A stretch of DNA of 64,000 nt from Anaerobaca sp035448545 (GCA_035448545.1 DAOTJE010000011.1:1-64000); one strand, 5' to 3'; positions 1-8,915 are shown, counted from the stretch's first letter. Translations and numbers: made by a program. Notes: a model not told the origin generated them from the sequence alone.

Positions 1-82
1 GCTCGTCGACCACCGACTGGGACCCCGCCCCCGAGATATGCCGTTGACGCCGACGGGAGATTCCTGTACGCTATAGCCGGAT

Positions 83-1123
83 GTGCGAAGGGATGCTATG
101 CGTGGAGAGGTTCCCACAATCCGGCCTGCTGCTCCAACGCCTTTGGGCGACGCCGAGTGGTTCGCCCAGTCGGCTGGTAGGGCGAGGCCCACCGTGCGGG
201 GTGCGAATCGTCAATCATCAATCCGCAATCATCAATCCCAGGCGGTCTACGAGTACGACGTCTATGGCCAGGTGGCCGCCTCCGACCCGAACCATCCCAA
301 CCGCTTCCTGTTCACCGGCCGGGAATTCGACACCGAGACCGGCCTCTACTACTACCGCGCCCGCTACTACAACCCCACCATCGGCCGCTTCCTCCAAACC
401 GACCCCATCGGCTACGCCGACGGCATGGGCATGTATGCATACTGCGGGAATAGTCCTTTGGGCTGCGCTGATCCCTCGGGCTGCAAGACTGAGGAAGAAG
501 CGAGCGGCAAGAAAGGCATCTCGCTTGGGTTCTACGGACCAACAGAGCAAACGCCCAAGACGCTGGCCGATGACTTTGACGTTCCCTATCCCCTGACATC
601 GTCGGCCTTTGAACTCACTTGCCTCATTCAGCCCATATGGGAGGCCTATCTTCTCGGGCTATATGGTGTAGCCACCGTGAGCGATGTATATATTTATGAT
701 CATGGCATAAGCGAGTCGCCGACTGACCCGACAATGGTCGGGATTGGTGCCGGGCCTTACCAGTACGTCGACCCGAGTCGTTCAGAGGTTCCGTTCGGCG
801 CGTGCGACCTTGAAGATGCGTGCAGGATCATAGCGACGATAGTAGAGGATTACGATTTGAATATCACAATACACCTCAGAGGCTGCCATCTTGCGGATGC
901 CGATGGAATAGACAACAACGGGGATCCAGATCTCGATTTACTCATGCATATCGCGGAGTGGACCGGGTGCACAGTCACTGGCTGCACGGGCAACGTGACA
1001 TATGTTGGCTCAGAATGGGATGGACCAGACTACGTAATGTGGGGAGATCTTTGGCAAGTCAGCCCGGATGGTACATCGAAGTTGCTTTGGGCTTTTGGCT
1101 CAGAGGAGCCACAGCCTTACTGA
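83..1123 (+). CDS. RHS core fragment with a variable C-terminal (toxin-like) domain; orphan tip, start uncertain
   Basis: Residues about 53-132 match the RHS-associated core: a YEYDVYGQ entry, FTGREFDTETGLYYYRARYY, GRFLQTDPIGY and a DPSG end. The next 213 residues are unrelated to the core, as expected of an exchangeable RHS tip. That tail carries YIYDHGIS and, about 65 residues later, IHLRGCHLAD followed by a TGCTVTG segment. The His-Gly/Gly-Cys layout resembles caspase-fold (CHAT or DUF4347-like) proteins; this is a weak, motif-level match. Only about 80 residues of core are present and an in-frame stop lies at 74-76, so the long RHS barrel is missing. The first 52 residues resemble nothing I know and no ribosome binding site precedes the GTG at 83 or the ATG at 98. 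It is best read as an orphan tip or a degraded 3' end. Composition turns AT-richer after about 600, which suggests transfer. Confidence 0.7.
   Translation: MRRDAMRGEVPTIRPAAPTPLGDAEWFAQSAGRARPTVRGANRQSSIRNHQSQAVYEYDVYGQVAASDPNHPNRFLFTGREFDTETGLYYYRARYYNPTIGRFLQTDPIGYADGMGMYAYCGNSPLGCADPSGCKTEEEASGKKGISLGFYGPTEQTPKTLADDFDVPYPLTSSAFELTCLIQPIWEAYLLGLYGVATVSDVYIYDHGISESPTDPTMVGIGAGPYQYVDPSRSEVPFGACDLEDACRIIATIVEDYDLNITIHLRGCHLADADGIDNNGDPDLDLLMHIAEWTGCTVTGCTGNVTYVGSEWDGPDYVMWGDLWQVSPDGTSKLLWAFGSEEPQPY
213..238. repeat. 12-bp direct repeat at the RHS core entry
   Basis: AATCATCAATCC occurs at 213-224 and again at 227-238, just before the RHS core motif begins. It reads in frame as an N/Q/S-rich stretch that is foreign to RHS proteins. 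It may be a recombination scar where the tip was joined; that is inference. Confidence 0.6.
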
Positions 1124-1187
1124 CAATTAGTTTCTTCTTGCGAACAAGTGTAATTTGCAGCGGATACCACTTGCGTGGAGGTGATTG

Positions 1188-2213
1188 ATGGCACCAGGAA
1201 TCAGATGCAGCAAATCGAGAATCTACCTCGCGGATTTCGGAAGGGCCGGCGGTTCTGTCGTCTTCTGTCTTGTTCTGTCTACTATTGTAGCGTGTTCACG
1301 CGATAGCGAGTCGCCCCAGCCATCATCATCTGATGAGGGACTCCTTTTGAGAGAGACGAGTATCATCAATGATCCGACTAAAACCCCCCTGGAGGAAGCT
1401 CCCTTGCCCCCTGACTTGACCGGCTGCACGCGCATCGAAGTCGCGTACTTCCCGTCAACAGTGAGAGCGCTTGGTTTCTTGGGCCCGAGCGACATCCTCG
1501 ACCCGGACGAAACGCTGTATCTGGAGTCTCTCAAGACGATCGTGGTCGACAACCCAAGCCAAATTGAGATCCTGGCTCGGGCCTTACGAGCTGGTTCTTA
1601 TGCTGGCAGTGGAGGCAGGCTTCTCATGGATCGGTACGCCGATATCACATGTTATCGTGGCGAAGAACGCATGATTTCGCTTGAGGATTATGGCTCCTGG
1701 ATCTACACGGAAGACGGGCATGCATTCCGATACGATAGCGCCCCGATCCGGCTTAGAGACGTCGCACCACAAATCTACCCCTTTTATCTGCGAAGACGCT
1801 GCGCGACTCTTCTGTATCGAATCGGCGTGGACTTCGCCCTGATGACGGACGGCGGGGATGCCTGGCCGGCACCGTATGAGTGGACCGATAGAATCTTCCG
1901 GCAGCGTATCGCCGAGCGAGGAACAGGTAATCCGCGAGCACTGGAGTACATTGCCGAGCAATTCGTGTGTCCCAGCGCGGGCCATGGAAGGTGCCATTAC
2001 GCGATGAACCCGGCCTGTGAGCCGAATTCCCCGCCGGACACAGTGCTCTTATTCGAGACAAAGGCGGGTTGGAACCAGCACGGTGGGTCGGAGCTGTTCA
2101 CGTTCGACAACCACGACCCCAAAGGCGGCTGCGTCCTGCTCAAAGGGGAAGAGTGGCCGACCGTGAAATTTGTCCGCACGGAACAAGAACTCTACGCCCT
2201 CCGCTGGAAGTAG
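1188..2213 (+). CDS. Putative lipoprotein with a prepilin-like (H-X9-DG type) C-terminal motif
   Basis: A 341-residue protein. ATG at 1188 is preferred because GGAGGT at 1177-1182 sits 5 bases upstream; the in-frame TTG at 1185 is too close. The N-terminus has a basic stretch, a hydrophobic segment and the lipobox-like TIVAC around residue 36, so it is probably exported and lipid-anchored. The C-terminal third reads FVCPSAG, HYAMN, VLLFETKAGWN, GGSELFTF and VKFV, resembling the tail of the H-X9-DG type prepilin-like proteins abundant in Planctomycetes. The N-terminal half (YFPSTVRALG, LKTIVVDNPSQI) belongs to no family I can name. It follows the RHS tip by 64 bases on the same strand, so an immunity role is possible, but nothing in the sequence proves it. 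Its base composition is less GC-rich than genes after 2500. Confidence 0.75.
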   Translation: MAPGIRCSKSRIYLADFGRAGGSVVFCLVLSTIVACSRDSESPQPSSSDEGLLLRETSIINDPTKTPLEEAPLPPDLTGCTRIEVAYFPSTVRALGFLGPSDILDPDETLYLESLKTIVVDNPSQIEILARALRAGSYAGSGGRLLMDRYADITCYRGEERMISLEDYGSWIYTEDGHAFRYDSAPIRLRDVAPQIYPFYLRRRCATLLYRIGVDFALMTDGGDAWPAPYEWTDRIFRQRIAERGTGNPRALEYIAEQFVCPSAGHGRCHYAMNPACEPNSPPDTVLLFETKAGWNQHGGSELFTFDNHDPKGGCVLLKGEEWPTVKFVRTEQELYALRWK

Positions 2214-2224
2214 AGCGAAGATAG

Positions 2225-2499
2225 ATGACGAGTATCGCGCAGAGCCGGGTGATGCAGGATGGGTTTGTGTCGGGCAGCAGTTGGAACTGGACGGGCAATT
2301 TCGCGGTCCCGTCGGGCACGCACACGCTCAAGTGGAAGTACTACAAGTACTCCGGCTCGACCGCCGGCTCCTGCTGGATCGACGCCATCCAGTGGTCGGG
2401 CGGCGTGCCGGAATCGGGCGGCGGCGCCGACTGGCAGCAGATCACTTACACCTACGACCCCTCCGGCCGGCGGATCGCCAAGGACGTCGATGGCGTGGG
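2225..2499 (+). pseudogene. Truncated RHS/YD-repeat protein fragment
   Basis: About 91 residues can be read. First is a beta-sandwich-like stretch (SWNWTGNFAVPSGTHTLKWK, then GSCWIDAIQW), a motif common in secreted planctomycete proteins. Then comes one YD repeat, YTYDPSGRRIAKD. The similarity ends at about 2495-2500, exactly where the stop codon of the opposite-strand membrane protein begins. A stop codon at 2222-2224 precedes the ATG at 2225 and no ribosome binding site is visible. The piece therefore looks like the middle of a broken RHS gene left at a rearrangement junction. Confidence 0.6.
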
Positions 2500-4428
2500 T
2501 CATTCGAGTCGGGGGAGGTCTTCGAGGTTGCGGCGAACCTGCTCGACGTAGAAGCTGTCGGGATAGAGGTTCAAGAAGCTGGTGAGCATGTCCCGCGCTT
2601 CGGTGAGGAACTTGCGTTTCTCGGCGGCCGAATCGTCCTCCTGCTGATAGAGCCGGATCTTCAGGCGCGTCAGCTCGTATAGCGCCTGCATCCCCCCATC
2701 GGTGTTCTGGTACTCGCGGTTCAACTGGCTGAGGCGCTCGGACCGGGCCTGATCGTCGGCGAGCAGTTTGGCTTTGGCCAGCAGGAGATTGTCGCGCAGG
2801 CCGTCCTGCTCGCCGGACAGCGACAGGAGCGTGTCGAGCTGCTGGGCGTATTCCAGACCGTGCGGATTGAGCATCACGAACTTCGCCAGGCGGTCCGGCG
2901 CGCCATCGCCGCCCTTGAGGTTCTCGTCACCGATCAGCATCTTCAGCTCCTGGATGCGTGCCTGCAACTCGCGGAGCTTGATCTGCGTCATCACGGTCTT
3001 GGCGGGCGGGCGGAACGCGCTGAAGAGTGAATCGGATCCGCCTGTGGCGGACCCGGCGGTTGCGTTCTCCCTGGCGAGCTGTTCGGCAACCAGATCCTGC
3101 GCCTGATCGAGAAACGTCCCGGCCTGACTGAATCGGCCGCGACCGGCCAGGTGCTTGGCGATCCGCCAGCGTGCCTCGGCCGACTCGGGTGTCCAGCCGA
3201 AGTCACGATACAGTTCGAACCAGATTTCGCCCGACCGCTCGTGCGGATAGTCGCTGTAGAAGTGCAGCATCTCGTCGCGCCGAATCCGCGGCAGGTCCGG
3301 GCTGTATTCGCTCAGCAGGGCCTTGTAGTACAGGGCGATCGGCATCCGCGCGCTCTTGGCCCGGCGCTCCACGATTTCGCTGTGCAGCCAGACCGGCATC
3401 CACCAGGACTTGGTCGGATGGATGAATCGATCGTACTGCTCGTTGAGCCACTGCCGTTTCTCCTGGTACTTCAGATGGTCGGGTACGAGGAACCATGGGG
3501 GCCAGCGATCAAGACTCAGTTGGATCTGGATCTCCGTCTTGACCTCCTCGCGCAGGGGAATGGGGTCGGTGGGCAGGAAGAACCCTGCCAGCGTCTTGCG
3601 CGTGGCCGGGTCCATGATCGTTCGATCGAGAGCCTCGCGAATGCCGTGATCGCGGAACTCGACGACCTCCTCCGGATTGTTCCCGGCGATGTAAAACTGG
3701 TAATCCAGCTCGTCGAACCCGATCTTCCACTCGAACACGCCCAGCGCCAGCAGCAGCGTCGTGGTGGTGAAAACCCAGTTGAGCCCGGGCCGGTAGCGGG
3801 TGTAGTGACCAATCCCGAGGACCAGGCCCGCGACGGTCAGTCCCACCAGCCACGCCCAGATCCACGGCGCGAACGAAAAGCCCCACTCCAGCGGCTCCAT
3901 GCCCCGCGCCGAGCCGAAGAAGCCCCAGTAGAGAAGCTGCGGTGCGGTGCACAGCGCGATGGCGATGATCCGCGAACGGAAGCGCAGCGGACGCGCTGCG
4001 ACGAAGAAACAGCTCACCACCAGCGACAGCGCAAAGCCCGGCAGATTCGCCAGGAAGAACACCTCCAGGATGAAGAGGAAGCAGTGCCCGAAACTCATCA
4101 ACTGGGCGACCAGGATGGGAACCACCGCCAGAACACCCATCAGCAGTCCGAGCACGATAATCTGCCAAGGGTATTCGAAGATGCTGGCGCCGGCGAGGAT
4201 GGCCTGGTCCAGCCGCCAGAAATCCGGCGCGGTCTGAGACTGGAGATCGAACGCCCAGAACGTCCCGGCCACGATACGGGACCAGATCAGGCAGGTGATC
4301 CCGAACGCAATGACCGCCAGCAGCCAGCAACGCTGCACATTCCGGTGGCTGTAATGCAGCGTCGGACCGACGGCCAGGAAGGACTTGGGCCCGCCTTTGC
4401 GGGTCTTTTCCGTCTCTTTGATTTCCAT
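2500..4428 (-). CDS. Polytopic membrane protein with C-terminal TPR-like helical region, function unknown
   Basis: 642 residues. The first 235 hold about seven hydrophobic segments (for example near residues 34-55, 88-113, 114-145, 189-210 and 217-235). The remaining 400 are soluble, charged and helical. They show spaced A/L/Y patterns reminiscent of tetratricopeptide units around residues 390-640 (YKALLSEYSPDLPRIRRDE, ARWRIAKHLAGRGRFSQAG). A low-complexity patch GSATGGS near residue 463 is encoded by a copy of the TCCGCC/GGCGGA palindrome. It lies downstream of ahcY on the same strand after an 83-base gap, and its ATG has no clear ribosome binding site. The transmembrane-plus-TPR layout suggests an envelope scaffold, but I do not recognise the family. 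Confidence 0.7.
   Translation of the reverse strand: MEIKETEKTRKGGPKSFLAVGPTLHYSHRNVQRCWLLAVIAFGITCLIWSRIVAGTFWAFDLQSQTAPDFWRLDQAILAGASIFEYPWQIIVLGLLMGVLAVVPILVAQLMSFGHCFLFILEVFFLANLPGFALSLVVSCFFVAARPLRFRSRIIAIALCTAPQLLYWGFFGSARGMEPLEWGFSFAPWIWAWLVGLTVAGLVLGIGHYTRYRPGLNWVFTTTTLLLALGVFEWKIGFDELDYQFYIAGNNPEEVVEFRDHGIREALDRTIMDPATRKTLAGFFLPTDPIPLREEVKTEIQIQLSLDRWPPWFLVPDHLKYQEKRQWLNEQYDRFIHPTKSWWMPVWLHSEIVERRAKSARMPIALYYKALLSEYSPDLPRIRRDEMLHFYSDYPHERSGEIWFELYRDFGWTPESAEARWRIAKHLAGRGRFSQAGTFLDQAQDLVAEQLARENATAGSATGGSDSLFSAFRPPAKTVMTQIKLRELQARIQELKMLIGDENLKGGDGAPDRLAKFVMLNPHGLEYAQQLDTLLSLSGEQDGLRDNLLLAKAKLLADDQARSERLSQLNREYQNTDGGMQALYELTRLKIRLYQQEDDSAAEKRKFLTEARDMLTSFLNLYPDSFYVEQVRRNLEDLPRLE
3037..3051. 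repeat. TCCGCC-N3-GGCGGA palindrome inside a coding region
   Basis: TCCGCCTGTGGCGGA, a 15-base perfect palindrome around a 3-base loop. Related copies lie at 13277-13295, 42532-42546 and 55102-55116. Here it is translated as part of a Gly/Ser linker of the membrane protein. Confidence 0.6.
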
Positions 4429-4511
4429 ATTGCTACGAACGCCCGGCTCGCCGGCGACCCTGCGCGACGTGCTCCGCGTGCGGCGGCCCCTCGCCTGCCG
4501 CGGGTCTTCGG

Positions 4512-5771
4512 CTACGTACCTTCGCCGCTACTGGCCAGATACTTGACCTGCTCCGGCGTCAGCTTGTCGATCGCAATCGACATCGTCCGTAGTTTCAATC
4601 GGCAAACCTGTTCCTCAATCTCCAGTGGAACTGTGTGGACCCGGACATCGAGCTTGTGGGCGTGTTTGAGCACGTACTCGGCCTGGAGGGCCTGGGTGGC
4701 GAAGCTCATGTCCATTACGCAAGCGGGATGGCCTTCGGCCGCCGCCAGGTTGATCAGCCGGCCTTCCCCCAGAAGGTAGATGCTCTTGTTCTTGCTGATG
4801 ACGTATTCGTCAACATGGTTGCGGACGCCGCGATTGACCTTCCGGCTCATCTTCTTGAGTCCGGGAATATCGATCTCCACGTCAAAGTGTCCGCTGTTGG
4901 CCACCGTGGCGCGGTGCTTCATCACGCGGAAATGCTCGGGCCGGATCACGTGCTTGTTGCCCGTTAACGTCACAAACACGTCGCCGATCCGGGCCGCCTG
5001 AGACATCGGCATCACCTGGAAACCGTCCATGGCCGCTTCGAGGGCCTTGACGGCGTCCACCTCGGTGACGATCACAATCGCACCCATGCCGCGGGCCCGC
5101 ATCGCAAAGCCACGCCCGCACCAGCCGTATCCGGCCACCACGACGTTGCTGCCGGCCAGCAGGTAACCCGTTGCCCGGAGCACTCCGTCGACGGTGGACT
5201 GACCGGTCCCATAACGATTGTCGAACAGGTGTTTGCTCTTGGCATCGTTGACCGCGATGACCGGGAACTTCAGCTTGCCTTCCCTGGCCATCGCCCGCAG
5301 ACGGATCACGCCGGTGGTGGTCTCTTCCATGCTCGCGATGATGCGTCCGGCGTCCTTCTTCCGCCGGGTGTGCAGCTCGTTGACCAGGTCGGCGCCGTCG
5401 TCGAAGGTCACGGTGGGCTTGTGGTCCAGCGCCGCGTTGAGGTGCCGGTAGTAGGTCGCGCGGTCCTCGCCGCGAATGGCAAACGTCGGGATGCCGAAAT
5501 CCTTCGTCAGCGATGCGGCGACATCGTCCTGGGTACTCAGCGGGTTGGACGCACAAAGAACGGCGTTGGCCCCGCCGGCCTTCAGCGTCCGCATCAGGTT
5601 GGCGGTCTCGGCGGTCACGTGCAGACACGCGGAGATGGTCAGACCCTTCAGCGGCTTGGTCCTGGCGAACCGCGCCCGGATCGCCGCCAGCACGGGCATA
5701 TCGTTGTCGGCCCAGAGAATCCGCTTCTTCCCACCGGGGGCCAGCTTCATATCCGCCACATCGTATTTCAT
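4512..5771 (-). CDS. ahcY: Adenosylhomocysteinase (SAH hydrolase)
   Basis: A 419-residue protein catalysing reversible hydrolysis of S-adenosylhomocysteine to adenosine and homocysteine, the step that clears the product inhibitor of methyltransferases. It shows the family signatures: HVTAETANLMRTLKAGGA at the N-terminus, the NAD-binding glycine-rich loop VVVAGYGWCGRGFAMR, FDNRYGTGQS, and TLTGNKHVI with ANSGHFDVEID near the C-terminus. Length is that of the shorter archaeal/Thermotoga-like form without the insertion found in many proteobacterial and eukaryotic enzymes. The ATG is preceded by AAAGGA. A promoter-like element lies at 5809-5837. MetK is encoded at 37268, so both ends of the SAM cycle are in this window. 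I looked for a SAH riboswitch in the leader and saw none. Confidence 0.95.
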   Translation of the reverse strand: MKYDVADMKLAPGGKKRILWADNDMPVLAAIRARFARTKPLKGLTISACLHVTAETANLMRTLKAGGANAVLCASNPLSTQDDVAASLTKDFGIPTFAIRGEDRATYYRHLNAALDHKPTVTFDDGADLVNELHTRRKKDAGRIIASMEETTTGVIRLRAMAREGKLKFPVIAVNDAKSKHLFDNRYGTGQSTVDGVLRATGYLLAGSNVVVAGYGWCGRGFAMRARGMGAIVIVTEVDAVKALEAAMDGFQVMPMSQAARIGDVFVTLTGNKHVIRPEHFRVMKHRATVANSGHFDVEIDIPGLKKMSRKVNRGVRNHVDEYVISKNKSIYLLGEGRLINLAAAEGHPACVMDMSFATQALQAEYVLKHAHKLDVRVHTVPLEIEEQVCRLKLRTMSIAIDKLTPEQVKYLASSGEGT

Positions 5772-5808
5772 GCGTCAGTCCTTTCAAGAATGAAGATTCA
5801 AGCGCGGG

Positions 5809-5837
5809 ATTTTAGGCAAAACCCCGGTGTCATGCAA
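5809..5837 (-). promoter_or_regulatory. Sigma-70-like promoter of ahcY
   Basis: Read on the minus strand: TTGCAT (5832-5837), a 17-base spacer, then TAAAAT (5809-5814). The expected start is near 5802, giving a leader of about 30 bases before the ahcY ATG. Not experimentally shown. Confidence 0.55.
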
Positions 5838-6257
5838 TCATTATCCGTCCCCCCTTCGCTCCCGCCGGGCTTGCGCGATACACGCAAGGTCCGATTTGCC
5901 CGCGTGGACCGGGCGTGGAGACGGAACAACTGGTACGTATTTTCGCGTATTTTTCGCAGGGGATTGCATCGGACGAAGGACGCCTTGCTCCTGGGATCTA
6001 CCGCCGGCTCCGGTCGGGAAACGCACACGATGGTCTCCGGGGTCCGGGACGGATCACCCTGTTCAGACAGAATGGCCGATAAAAACATCTGTCCGCGTCT
6101 TCGACGGGGTGCCCGGCCCGCTTGCCTCGCCGGACAGAACACACCACCTGCCCGGGCCGAGTCCGGGCGCCAGTGGGCGCGGCAGAACCGACGTCGTGCC
6201 CCTCGCGAATCCCTCTCTCCCGATCAGCCTCTTCGAGGACTACCGGAGGGAAAACCC
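5838..6257. other. Intergenic region between ahcY and the beta-helix gene, no gene seen
   Basis: I see no credible coding region here. Two small inverted repeats stand out: TTGCG/CGCAA around 5871-5887, and TCTGTCCG (6088-6095) pairing with CGGACAGA (6131-6138). Neither matches a riboswitch class I know. Confidence 0.5.
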
Positions 6258-6287
6258 TGGACAGAAATCTGTCGATTATAGTACAAT
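6258..6287 (+). promoter_or_regulatory. Sigma-70-like promoter of the beta-helix exoprotein
   Basis: TGGACA (6258-6263), an 18-base spacer and TACAAT (6282-6287), about 50 bases upstream of the ATG at 6336. Confidence 0.5.
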
Positions 6288-6335
6288 GATGATAAACAAC
6301 CACAATATCAAGTACCTCTGGGAGGAGGGTTACCG

Positions 6336-8897
6336 ATGAATGCGTTAGCCCACGCAAAATACGCAGGCATTCTCGCCGTCGTGCTTCTGGTGTCCTTCAG
6401 CACCGCACACGCGGGAACGATCTATGTCGCCGGCGACGGCACGGGTGATTTCACAAACATCAGGCCGGCCGTCGAGGCCGCCGCCAGCGGCGATGTCATC
6501 ATCGTCGGCCCGGGCACGTACACCGGAATGGGCGCAGTGGATATTGCGCTGACCGGCAAGACCCTGACCATCTCCGGCAGCGATCCGAACAATCCGGTGG
6601 TGGTAGCCGGGACAATCATCGACTGCCGGGCGGAGGGTGAGTTCGGTCTGCACTTCATCCAGATGGGCCCGAACAAGGACACGAATCTCACCCTGATGGG
6701 TCTGACAATCACTCACAGCACCAAGAGCCAGTCCGGCGGCGCCGTGCTCTGCCACGGCGGGACCCTTCGGGCGGTCAACTGCACGTTTGCCGACAACGCG
6801 GTCGAGTGCTGGGGTGGCGCCGTTTACTGCGAGAACAGCCAGGCCACATTCGAAGGCTGCACGTTCCTGCGCAACAGCTCGGCCGTGCTGCGCGGCGGCG
6901 CCGTGGCCAGCACGAACAGCCAGGTGGTCTTCTCCGACTGTCTTTTCCAGCAGAATAGCGGCAACGCCATAACGGGCTTCGACAGCCGCGTATCGGTTTC
7001 CGACTGCACGTTCGAGAACAATACGGGCAGCGAAGGCGGCGCCATCTATAACTACACCGCCCTCGGGACCGAAACATCGGTTCCTCTGACGGTGACGCGT
7101 TGCACGTTCACGGGCAACTCGGCCAACAGCGCCGGTGGCGCCATTCACAGTTACGCCGCGAGCTCCGCGATCTCCTCGTGCATTTTCGTCGGCAACACGT
7201 CGCTCCGGGACGGCGGGGCCATTTACAATCATCGGTGCAGCGCGTCGATTCAAAGCTGCCTCTTTTCGAGCAACGAGGCCGCCGGCACCGGTGGCGCTAT
7301 AATGGATTTCTACGAGTGCAACAGTGAGATCGTCCACTGCACCTTCGTCGACAACACGGCTTCGCGGGGCGGCGCCGTGGCCAGCAAGCGACAGAGCCAC
7401 CCGTCGGTCAGCCACTGTATCCTGTGGGGCAACGAGGCCGACAAGGGCAGCAGCCTGTACGCCGTGGATGATCTTGTGGGTGGATCAGGGTACGCCCAAA
7501 TCACCGTGGACTACAGTGACATTGAGTTTGGACGGTCCGGCGTCGTCGTCGAGCAGGGCAGTGTCCTGAACTGGGGCCAGGGCAACATTGCCGTCGACCC
7601 TCTGTTCGTGGACGCCTCTCACGACGATTACCACCTGTCCACAAATTCGCCGTGCGTCGATGCGGGGGACCCGGACCGCACGACGCCGTCCGACGCCAAG
7701 GATCTCGACAGCCTGCCGCGACAGCGTGGTGTGGCTCCCGATATGGGAGCCTACGAATTTCAGGGACTCGGGCCGGTCTATGGCTTCCGGTCGCTGACTT
7801 CGGGCAAGCAGTTCTACACCATGAGCATCACCGAGCGAGACCGACTCATCCAGCTCTATCCGAGCCTGTGGCGATTCGAGGGCACCGTGTTCTACGCGTT
7901 CTATGACGCCTCCGACCCCCAGGTGGTGCCGGCGTATCGGTTCTGGGCGGACAAGCTGGGCTCGCATCTGTGGACCACCAGCGAGAAAGAGAAGCAGAAG
8001 CTGCTGACCAATCCGGAGTTCTCGAGCGTCTGGACGTACGAAGGGATCTCGTTTTACGTGTATCCGTCGGGCAAACAGCCGGTGGGGACCGTGCCACTGT
8101 ACCGCTTCTGGTCGCCGCAACTGGGCTACCACTTCTACACGCTCCAGGAGAGCGAAAGAGACCGGCTGATCCGCGAGTATCCCGATGTGTGGATCTACGA
8201 ACGCATCGCCTGGTATGTCTATCCGACGGTGTATCAGACCGAGCCGGGCACCTTCGACTTCTCGGGCGGACCGGAGGAGGCCCGCTACACCGTAACCGTA
8301 AGGGCCTACGTGGACGGCAAAGAAGCCACCATCGACCTGCCCGAGGTGAATTTCGTTCCGAGCGCGGCCCATATGCGGATGAACGCCGATTTCGCCAAGC
8401 GGACGGCCAGCCTGGTGGAATTCGACATCCGCAGCGAACGTATTTCGCACAACGCGGTCATCAAGGTCGGCAGCGTGCGAATCCCGTTCGCCATTTCGGC
8501 CCAAGGGACCTTCGAGTCCGGCACCGTACGCGGCCCCTTCGTCATCGATGCGTCCACGGGCGTCTTCGCGGACTTCATCGATACTCCTCAGACCCTCGAC
8601 GCTCGCAGTGACACCTTCACCTGCAATGGTCTGATCCAGTTCGGCGACCAGACGCTGCCATTCAGTCACACGGCCAGCGCGATCGACTTCGAGCTGAGTT
8701 CGCTCGGGACGTTCGAGGCGCTGCATCTGCTGCCCGACCGGGTCAATGCCCGCGTGCCGCTGACGTTCCAGTGGCGCCGGCCCGATCAGAAGGATCTGCT
8801 TGTCGAGGCGTCCGTGGACGGGCGTCGCGTGGAGCTCTATGTCGCATCGATGTACGCGGCGACCCAGGGTCTCTGGGCCGGCACGTCCGTTCCCTGA
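6336..8897 (+). CDS. Secreted right-handed beta-helix protein with PMP-like repeats and DUF5648-like repeats
   Basis: 853 residues. The ATG follows GGAGGAGGG. Residues 1-26 form a signal peptide ending STAHA before GTIYVAGDG. Residues about 110-370 are a parallel beta-helix with repeated GGA(V/I) and C-T-F motifs (GGAVYCENS, GGAIYNYT, GGAIHSYA, GGAIYNHR, GGAIMDFY), like chlamydial polymorphic outer-membrane protein repeats. A DAGDPDRTTPSDAKDLD segment and MGAYEFQ end the helix domain, as in many planctomycete exoproteins. Residues about 478-628 hold three tandem units of roughly 50 residues (YGFRS or YRFW, then FYT or LWT, a TERDRL-like block, a Tyr/Glu pair and a FYVYP-like end), resembling DUF5648. 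The last 220 residues are beta-rich and unrecognised. Probable role: extracellular polysaccharide or surface binding. No catalytic residues can be named. Confidence 0.85.
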   Translation: MNALAHAKYAGILAVVLLVSFSTAHAGTIYVAGDGTGDFTNIRPAVEAAASGDVIIVGPGTYTGMGAVDIALTGKTLTISGSDPNNPVVVAGTIIDCRAEGEFGLHFIQMGPNKDTNLTLMGLTITHSTKSQSGGAVLCHGGTLRAVNCTFADNAVECWGGAVYCENSQATFEGCTFLRNSSAVLRGGAVASTNSQVVFSDCLFQQNSGNAITGFDSRVSVSDCTFENNTGSEGGAIYNYTALGTETSVPLTVTRCTFTGNSANSAGGAIHSYAASSAISSCIFVGNTSLRDGGAIYNHRCSASIQSCLFSSNEAAGTGGAIMDFYECNSEIVHCTFVDNTASRGGAVASKRQSHPSVSHCILWGNEADKGSSLYAVDDLVGGSGYAQITVDYSDIEFGRSGVVVEQGSVLNWGQGNIAVDPLFVDASHDDYHLSTNSPCVDAGDPDRTTPSDAKDLDSLPRQRGVAPDMGAYEFQGLGPVYGFRSLTSGKQFYTMSITERDRLIQLYPSLWRFEGTVFYAFYDASDPQVVPAYRFWADKLGSHLWTTSEKEKQKLLTNPEFSSVWTYEGISFYVYPSGKQPVGTVPLYRFWSPQLGYHFYTLQESERDRLIREYPDVWIYERIAWYVYPTVYQTEPGTFDFSGGPEEARYTVTVRAYVDGKEATIDLPEVNFVPSAAHMRMNADFAKRTASLVEFDIRSERISHNAVIKVGSVRIPFAISAQGTFESGTVRGPFVIDASTGVFADFIDTPQTLDARSDTFTCNGLIQFGDQTLPFSHTASAIDFELSSLGTFEALHLLPDRVNARVPLTFQWRRPDQKDLLVEASVDGRRVELYVASMYAATQGLWAGTSVP

Positions 8898-8915
8898 CCG
8901 CCGACGCGGCGCAGG

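Noticed and set aside
5772..5900. SAH riboswitch ahead of ahcY
   Set aside because: The conserved core of that riboswitch is absent and the predicted leader is only about 30 bases.
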